Assembly: GCA_019671005.1 (NCBI GenBank)
Contig: CM033741.1
Span: 5,952,001-6,016,000, forward strand
Direction of reading: 5' to 3'
Source of the DNA: Hibiscus mutabilis
Taxonomy: Eukaryota > Streptophyta > Magnoliopsida > Malvales > Malvaceae
DNA: 64,000 nucleotides
Each line of letters begins with the position of its first letter. Positions within the stretch are counted from its first letter, which is position 1. The position numbers were made by a program, and so were the translations under genes. Under the pieces are notes generated by a model, which was not told the origin of the DNA, ran no database searches, and worked only from the letters and a program-made list of their open reading frames with translations. Shown piece after piece: positions 57,199 through 64,000 of this stretch.

Positions 57199-58441
57199 TG
57201 TGTAGATCTAAAAGAAGTACAGATGTAGTCCGACTGAGATCATCAAACTCATCTCAAGTACCCAAAACCTCAAAATCCTCAAATCTTCATCTTCTTTGTC
57301 TGAACCATCTTCCAGTATAACCAACAATTCAGTTCTTTCTTCAAGCTACTTCGATAACAACTCCTCAAATTACTCATTTTCGACCCAGACCTCCAAAAAT
57401 CTCCCATCTATCAGAGATTCCCTCCCTGAAAATCCCCATATCTATGATTTCTCCGACATCTGCTCGGCCACCGGTAACTTCCGGTCGAACCGCTTTTCGT
57501 CGTCCTCGGCGTCGTCTTCATGGCTCTGTAACCTTCAAGGTAAACAAGTTGTCATTTTCCAGAGAAAAATGAAACGTTCAATCGAGTTAGCTGACTTGGT
57601 TCACAAGTTATCAGTGATTTGTAAGAGTCACCATAGTAGTTTAATCAAGCTTTTGGGTGTTTCCTTGTCAGGGAATTATATTTATCTTGTGTATGAATAT
57701 GTACAAGGAGTTAACCTTGGTGATTGTTTAAGGAATCCCAAGAATCCAAGTTTTACCATACTTTCTTCTTGGATTTCTCGTATGCAAATTGCTACTGATA
57801 TTGCTCATGGATTGGATTATATTCACCATTGTTCAGGTCTCGAAACTAGCTTCATTCATAATCATATAAAGATCACAAGTATTTTAGTAGCTGAAGGTTC
57901 ATTGGTGGCTAAAATTTGTCATTTTGGCACTGCTGAATTATGTGAAGTGCCGAAAGATGAGGGATCATCAAAAGCTCTTGGAAGATCAAAAAGTAAAGTT
58001 GTGAAAATTGAAGGGACAAGGGGTTATATGGCACCCGAGCTTCAGTTTACCGGTTTGGTGACTAAAAAATGTGATGTTTATGCATTTGGGGTTGTGATTT
58101 TGGAGCTTTTGAGTGGAAAGGAAGCTTTGAAGTTCGTGGTTGATGAAGAAACCGGAGGGTACGAAAGAATGAGTGTTATAGACACCGCAAGGGAGGCGGC
58201 GGTTGGTGGCAGTGCAGGGGTGAGGAGGTGGATAGATAGGAGGTTGAAGGACTCTTTTCCGGTGGAAGCAGCCAAGAAGATGGTGTTGGTTGCATTGGAA
58301 TGTTGCGAGGAAGATCCAGGGAAGAGGCCTGATATGAACAAAGTTGCAGGGCAGGTTTCAAAGTTGTATTTGGAGTCTAAGAATTGGGCTGACACTATTG
58401 GTTTACCTACTGATATCTCAGTCTCAATCGCCCCAAGGTAG
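57199..58441 (+). CDS. RLCK-like pseudokinase (At3g57120-like), probable 1-nt frameshift near the N terminus
   Basis: Intronless. The frame is open to TAG at 58439 and encodes DSLPENPHIYDFSDI and then a kinase-like domain with LVYEYVQGVNLGDCL (N-C hinge), FIHNHIKITSILV (where active kinases have HRDxK), KICHFGTAEL (where DFG is usual), GTRGYMAPELQFTG and DVYAFGVVILELLSG, ending DISVSIAPR. Loss of the catalytic Asp and of DFG Asp is shared with this family, so it is probably a scaffold or regulator and not an enzyme. The ATG at 57199 (MCRSKRSTDVVRLRSS) is the family-type start, but its frame ends at 57319; the kinase frame is +1 and opens upstream, so one base seems lost near 57280. Homologues are often labelled LysM receptor-like kinase although no LysM is present. 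Confidence 0.82.
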
Positions 58442-59440
58442 GTAAATAAGGGCATCTGTTACTTGGATTTGGCGATGAGCGTTGGATATCCATTGGCACT
58501 CCACGGTCGTGAGTATGTTCATATCCAAATATACATTGAATATGAATGCCAAATACGAGTACGTAAAGGAAAATGAAGAGCGGGAGCAATGTAGAAATAA
58601 GCCATTATTGATAACTGTTTCTGGTTATTTCATGAGCAAATTTTTTGAGGTTTCCGATTTTGATCAGCACAGGGAGATCTAAGAGTGATTTATTTTGCTT
58701 TTCCATCTTTACAATTCACGATTCCTTTAAGCAATAGATATTTGTACATATTGTGAATATTATATAGATTTGAGGTCATTTTGTGGTAAAGATTTTTTTG
58801 AATATAAGACAGCATTGTAAATATTGGAAATCGAACCTAGATCATGAACTACTAGATTGAACTTTGAGGTCTTTTTTGCAGAGCTTTTGGTACATGCTTG
58901 TTTCAGATTAAGTTCATACTTGATTCTTATTCTTTAGTATGTTATAATAAGTACTAACAGTTTAGTACGGGATATGTACTTGTCTTCGGTACTTGCAGTC
59001 GAGTTTCAGTGAGGTTTTCCGTTACTTAATACGGTGATGTTCTGTTTTTTGGTCTTGAATCTTTTTGATTCAGCACTCTGGGTTTGTTAAGATCTTTCCT
59101 AACTAGCGTTCTGCAACGAAAACTCACAGTTTGTGTGTTTTGTATGTCTTGAAACTAATGGATATTAAGGACGGGGATGTTGGAGTGCAGCAGATCCTAG
59201 GGATTCAGGGAACATCAACGTTCAACATGGCATTGTCAATGTTATCAATTAGTCTATTCAAAGATCTGTTCTAAATTTCAGTGGAAGGAATAATTCACGG
59301 GAAGAGATGGTTTTTGCTTTTTTGTTTTAATGTCTTTATGATTTTTCATGTTTTAAATTTTCGATGGTGTGTATTAACTGTATCATGTTTGTTGTTTCTT
59401 TCAATAAAGTTCAGTATTTTGTTAAAAAGGAGGTATCTTT
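58442..59440 (+). other. 3' flank of the pseudokinase gene
   Basis: T-rich sequence suited to a 3' UTR up to about 58800. A small ORF at 59157-59273 (MDIKDGDVGVQQILGIQ) has no resemblance to known proteins. AATAAAG occurs at 59404. Confidence 0.4.
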
Positions 59441-60236
59441 TATTTTTATAAATAAATTACAAATTTTATTACTCAACTTTTTTTTCACTCTTATTTTAAT
59501 CTTTTAAGTCTAATTTTTTTAATTTAATAATTGAACTTTCAATTTGCTCTTATTTTAGTCACTTTACCATTAAAACATACGGATTATGAGTGGACATATA
59601 TCTATTAAAATTTATGGTCTCAAAACTTTTTTTTTTTACTTTTTGTGAAAAAATTTATGGCTTCAGATTTCTTTTGATTTCTCAATGATGAAGTATCTTC
59701 TTCTAAATCTCAACAGTGAAGAGGTGAAGAAGGAGAGAGAACAATATATCTTGATTCCAAGTTTATCGAATAATGAATATTATAGATCAGAGTAGTCTGG
59801 GGGTTTACTCATTTTAGGTTTTGAATTGAGTTTTGCAAGTTTTAAAAAGATTTTGGGGAAAACTAAACTGCTAGAGTGGTAGAAGATAATAAGACGACTT
59901 TGTTGATATCTTGAGTGGTCGGAGAAGACGCCGAAGAATGGTTATTTCAGCGTTTACGTGACAGTGGAGTGAAACTTTAAAACTTTTATTTTTGAGGGAA
60001 GAAGATAAAATAAAAAGGGCAAAATGAAGTAGGTGACTTGTGATTATTATGCCATAAAAAAATTAAGTTAGTACATGTGACTGTCATGTCACCTTTTTAT
60101 TTTTGATTTAACGTTTAAGTGACCAAAACAAGAACAAATAAAATTTTTGATGATTTAATTAAAAAATAAATTTAAACGTGCAAAATAAAAAAGGAAGTTT
60201 ATTGAAGAAATTTGTAATTTACCCAATTTTAACTAT
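59441..60236. mobile_element. Long-inverted-repeat (MULE-like) element, about 790 bp
   Basis: The left arm AATTACAAATTTTATTACTC...GCTCTTATTTTAGTCACTTTA matches the complement of the right arm AATTACAAATTTCTTCAATA...TGTTCTTGTTTTGGTCACTTA over about 150 bp. The interior (59640-60040) is AG-rich and non-coding on both strands as far as I can see. Target duplication is not clear. Confidence 0.6.
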
Positions 60237-60840
60237 CTCAAAGAACTAAACCAATAAAATTAAGTATAGATATATTTAAATTCCCAAGGAAAATGTCAAA
60301 TTCGAATTCATACTTAGATAAAAAAATATGAACATCATTGACTACTTAGTCAATTAGTAGATCTTAATAAACTTAAATTTTAATTTCCCCTTCAAGCAAA
60401 TAAAGATATGGTATTATAACTTTAAAGACCTTTAAAAGAATTTGCCCATAAAGTGGGGACTAGTTTGATAAATAAAAACTACCTCGTCAAGCAAATTTAA
60501 CCATTGGATTAAAATGTTTTTAAAAAATATTATAAAAAATACCAACAACTAGATAATTTAATAAAATAAAATGTCGTACCTCAATTAACAATTAATGATT
60601 TAGATATTAATAATTATATAAAAATAAAATATTATAAATAAATATTATTGACCAGTTTAATTTACTAATTTAAATGTTTAATAGTACCGTTCAATACCAA
60701 AAATACTGCGATTGTTTCAATAATTTTATATTCAAAATATTATTTTTAACTTTTAAAATTAATTAAAAAAGCGATTTAAAAAAATACTTTTCATCTTAAG
60801 ACCTTTGTATTCTTCGTCGGCTAAACCTATATAATATCAA
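60237..60840. other. AT-rich intergenic DNA
   Basis: No ORF, repeat or element could be supported. Confidence 0.5.
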
Positions 60841-61900
60841 AAACAGACCACAGGGTAATCAATGCTTTAACTTGCCACGTGTTCGGTGATTAACAACCCC
60901 ATTCATCATCCCACGGAATAAAAGAAAATGTCCATTTTTTAAAATAAAAAAAATGAACGAAATAATCTCATTGGGCAAACCGCCTTTATATTCAAGTTTC
61001 GCGGCAACGCCCCTTTTCGCTCTCTCAATATAATTCTTTCTCAAATTTCTGTTTGTTATTTCTTGAAAATTTCTTTAAGATTCATTTTCTTTCTTTCTCT
61101 GAACTTTATAATTCTTTTCTTTATTTCTCTAAATTTTGTTTGTCTTCGATCTGTAATTTAAGGTTTAAAAGTTGGAATCTTGAAACCACCACTGTGGGGT
61201 TTTCTTTTGCGATTTTAAAAAATTTTCAGTTAATAATTTGATTTTTCATTTCTTTTTTATAAGATTTTTGTTTTATTTCAGTGGGTTTGAATCGGTTTTC
61301 AAGGTAAGTTTGTGGATTAAGTCAAGTTGACTTTGCCTTTCTGGTGGCTTGAGAGCAGCATTCTTTTGCAATCTTTTTTTAATACGTATAATTTTTGGTG
61401 TTTGAAGAATCAAATTTTGATTGCGAGTTTAAGATTTTATAGTGTTTCTTTTTGTTGGTTCTAAAACTATACGCATTAAAAGATCGGCAATTGGCAACTG
61501 GGATTGTCTCGTATTGGTTCAACTCGGAAAAAGGCCGATAATTGATAAGTGGGATTGTCTCTGATTTGTGACTTAGGGTTTAAAAGTTGAGATTTTGAAA
61601 CCACCATTGTGGGTTTTTCTTTTCTTTTGCGATTTTAAAGAAATTTTCGGTTAATAGTTTGAATTTTCATTTCTTCTTTTATAAGTATTTTTGTTATACT
61701 TAAGTGGGTTTGAATCGGTTTTCAAGATGACTGTGGATTAAGTCAAATTGGCTTTGTCTTTCTGGTGGTTTGACAGCAACATTCTTGTTCATTCTTTTCT
61801 TAATACGTATAATTTTTGGTGTTTTAAGAATCAAATTTTAATCACGAGTTTAAGATTTTGCGGTGTTTCTTTCTGTTGGCTCTAAAAAAAAGAGAACTTT
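60841..61900 (+). other. Leader-like region (promoter/5' UTR/intron) with a tandem duplication
   Basis: CCACGTG at 60877-60883 is a G-box core. CT-rich DNA at 61017-61140 resembles a plant 5' UTR, and TTTTCAAG|GTAAGT at 61303 is a strong donor. The block 61155-61468 is repeated at 61571-61887. No coding sequence is visible in it, so the gene it would serve is uncertain. Confidence 0.4.
61155..61887 (+). repeat. Direct tandem duplication, period about 415-421 bp
   Basis: Shared landmarks: GAAACCACCAYTGTGG at 61182 and 61597, GTGGGTTTGAATCGGTTTTCAAG at 61281 and 61702, and AATACGTATAATTTTTGGTG at 61381 and 61802. The second copy has ATGACTG where the first has the GTAAGT donor. Confidence 0.85.
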
Positions 61901-62145
61901 TTTTTTCAGTAAATCTTTTTTAATTTCTCCCCCCCCCCCCCTTTCAAGTTTATGTTTTATGATGGAAAGTTTCTGATAAAGAAAGTCATTGATAATCCAA
62001 AAAGAAAATCTAAAAGTGCGAACAAACAATATTTGAGTAAAAATCTAACTATTTTCTGTTCTTTGGCTGTTTGGTGAGTATTCTGTTTTATTCAGCATCA
62101 TCATATGGTAATTGTGGGTCGCTTTGATGGATGTACTGTTGTATA

Positions 62146-62295
62146 ATAAGTGGCTGAACTCAAAAAGATTTTTAAATTTAGAGGAGCAAACAATGAATTA
62201 CATATCTTTTCGCGGATTAAAAGAGCAAATTTATCGTACATTTTTTCAATATTTTTCTGAGGCCATGGTCCCCTCTCAAGGTGGTTTCGCCCCTG
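62146..62295. mobile_element. Small hAT-type MITE, one end eroded
   Basis: The right end TCAAGGTGGTTTCGCCCCTG is the complement of the common plant hAT terminus CAGGGGCG. GTTGTAT flanks both sides (62138-62144 and 62296-62302). The left terminal bases are lost. Confidence 0.5.
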
Positions 62296-62309
62296 GTTGT
62301 ATTCTATGA

Positions 62310-62450
62310 TGTAGAAGAAATTATTTGACAAGTAAGGATCTTCATAGAGCAAGGCATAGATCAAACGGTTTTATAAAGCTTATGGGAAAGATTGGAAGAA
62401 GGTATACATTGAGAAGTATCATAGCAGAGCTTTATGATTTGCCATTTTTT
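62310..62450 (+). pseudogene. Possible ALWAYS EARLY (LIN9-like) SANT-domain fragment
   Basis: One frame reads FYKAYGKDWKKV, close to the FYKAYRKYGKDWKKV block of plant ALY proteins, and a neighbouring frame reads AELYDLP where ALY has EALY. Frame changes between them and stops nearby make it a relic at best. Similarity rests on about 20 residues, so chance is possible. Confidence 0.25.
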
Positions 62451-62490
62451 TATTGGGATAATGTTCCATCTAGAAATTTGTTCTTGTTTA

Positions 62491-64000
62491 TGTAACAGAC
62501 CCAGATAGTCCGCCCCAAAACAAACCAACCTAAACCAGGCCCTAACTGAACCGGCCTAAATTGCAACCCAAACAACCGGATGAATCGACCCAAACCCAAT
62601 ACATGACCCGGATCTAACCCAAATAAAAAAATCCTAGTTTTAAGATACTCTAACCCTAAAAACTCTGCCTTCAGCCGCCGGCTAAGCCGCGCCGCCACTC
62701 TCACCGGTCGGCCGCCATCAAGCCGCCGCCGCCGCCATCCAAGCCAGTATCGGCTCCCACCATTTCGAACAAAATCCCTAAATCTAATATCTAACTAAAT
62801 CGAACCCTAAAAACCCCAAATAAAAATTCATCATCAAACCTATCCCTAATCTGACCATCCCTATCCCTAATCATCATCACTTTAAGCCCTAATATGTCAC
62901 TCGGCCGCTCCTAACACTGCCAAAACCCTAAAATCCGTGATTTTAAAACATCATATAGCCGGCACTCCATTATCCTATATAGAGGGATCTGCAAGCAGAG
63001 ATTAAGGAGAGGACAGAGAGAGATTAAGACAGAGATTAGAGAGTTGAGTTCGGAAAAAATAGAGTTTAGAGGGGATTCAGATTCGAAAAAAAAATAGAGA
63101 AAGAGGGTATTTTCAGATCGGGGAGATCGAAAAAATTATAAGATTTTCTTTATGAAATAAAAATTTCGAAATCAAAATCTTGTTCATTTTTTATACATTC
63201 GAAATCAGAGTTTTTTTTACTAAGCTTAGATTTGTTTTTTAAATCTTAGAATCGAGGTTTTAAAATCGAAATAAAAAGGGTTCCGAATACTTAACGATTC
63301 AGAGGACGCCGCTGTTGTTTCTTCTCTGCCGTGAGGCTAACGCCGATGACCACCCATTTGATGCGCCGTCGGGATTGAGAGGGTGAGCAGAGGAGAGCGT
63401 TTAGATTAGGGTTCTTTTTTAGTTTTTTTTTTTAAACCGTTTCAAATGGTATAATAACCCATTCTATGTGTTAAACCAAATAACCAAAACGTCGTCGTTT
63501 CGCCAGTCCGACCCACGCGGTGACCCGACCCGAGGGGAGGATCCGCGTTTTCCTTTAAGGGTATAATTACGTAATAGGTCCCCATCTTTCTTCCCTCTTT
63601 AATTTCGGCCCCTGGTTTAATTATTCTTTCGGTCCTTTTTTTTAAGCGCGTTTAATTTCGTCCTTTATTTGCGGTATATTTATTTTACGCAGCTTGTAAT
63701 TTCTGTTTTAGTTCGATTTAGTCCCTGTAGTTTCAGTATTTAATTTCCAGCATTTTAGTCCTGTAAATTTACGTTTATTCCCCCATATTTTGCATATGTT
63801 TCACTTTAGTCCATTAATGCGTAGTATTTATGCCATGTAAGTTGATATTAGTGCATTTTAGTTTTTTTTTTTATTTTCATGTTAGTATAAATTTAAATCA
63901 TGCATGATTATTATTATTATTAAAATATAAAATATTTTATTTTGGATATATTATATACTAGTATAATATATAAAATATATGTATATAAATTTTTTACCTA
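62491..64000 (+). mobile_element. Gypsy-type LTR, truncated by the window end
   Basis: Starts TGTAACAGACCC after GTTTA. It has a leader organisation like the Tat LTRs at 1064 and 28512: pyrimidine- and C-rich start, a TATATAGAGG box at about 62974, GAGAGA-rich DNA after it, a GC-rich stretch with GCCGCC at 62675-62740 and a run of TTTAGTCC units at 63600-63830. No PPT precedes it, so it is a 5' or solo LTR. The right end lies outside the window. Confidence 0.7.
63570..63830 (+). repeat. Run of TTTAATTTYGGTCC / TTTTAGTCC-like motifs in the terminal LTR
   Basis: About eight degenerate units of the kind TTT(A/C)GTCC occur at 63572-63815, as is common in the 3' half of plant Tat LTRs; similar wording appears at 30100-30330 and 2310-2395. 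Confidence 0.5.

Noticed and set aside
59157..59273. Short plus-strand ORF MDIKDGDVGVQQILGIQ...
   Set aside because: 38 codons, no homology recognised, and it lies in probable 3' flanking DNA.

Overview
The window is nuclear DNA of a flowering plant. It has AT-rich intergenic DNA, small spliced genes with GT-AG introns, nested LTR retrotransposons and many MITEs/SINEs. The ORF1 type of the large Gypsy element (a DUF7745-like domain plus coiled coil upstream of gag) and the gene content suggest a dicot, most likely Malvaceae such as cotton (Gossypium); this is inference. The first six bases are a HindIII site, as expected if the window starts at the end of a cloned insert.

Positions 1-32,640 are dominated by one nested transposon cluster. 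A Tat/Ogre-like Gypsy element fills 1064-31562 and is flanked by perfect CCAAC target duplications. It was later hit twice. A 9,954-bp Sirevirus-type Copia element (2446-12399, AAATT duplications) sits in its 5' LTR, and a 3.0-kb solo LTR (19378-22378) splits its protease coding region. The Gypsy order is LTR, PBS, ORF1, gag, protease, a probable pro/RT intron, RT, RNase H, a second archaeal-type RNase H, integrase, a repeat-rich 3' region, PPT, LTR. The Copia order is LTR, PBS, gag, protease, integrase, RT, RNase H, an internal promoter-like block, an extra (so-called env-like) ORF, three PPT-like runs, LTR. Both are broken by stops, frameshifts and lost integrase catalytic residues.

Positions 32,640-58,700 are a gene island. 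It holds an 11-exon OTU-family deubiquitinase gene on the minus strand (coding 37598 to 32868, 359 aa by my splice model), a 4-exon CCDC12/Cwf18 splicing-factor gene on the minus strand (44586 to 40848, 151 aa), a PCRK1/2-type receptor-like cytoplasmic kinase pseudogene on the minus strand (53365 to 51849), and an intronless pseudokinase gene on the plus strand (57199-58441) with an apparent one-base frameshift near its start. The OTU gene and PCRK relic recall the Arabidopsis neighbours At5g03330 and At5g03320. Between the genes lie a 252-bp MULE-type MITE with telomere-like filling, a 1,020-bp hAT element inside a CCDC12 intron, several tRNA-derived SINEs, and a 5.8-kb minus-strand LTR element that carries gag but no visible pol (45805-51632).

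Positions 58,700-64,000 contain another inverted-repeat element, a leader-like region with a tandem duplication of about 415 bp, a small hAT MITE, a possible ALY-like fragment, and the start of another Gypsy-type LTR that runs off the window.

I did not find a novel defence or operon-like system. The most unusual items are the palindrome-rich internal promoter block of the Copia element, the gag-only element with its 46-bp leader array and unexplained upstream ORF, and the mosaic PCRK pseudogene.
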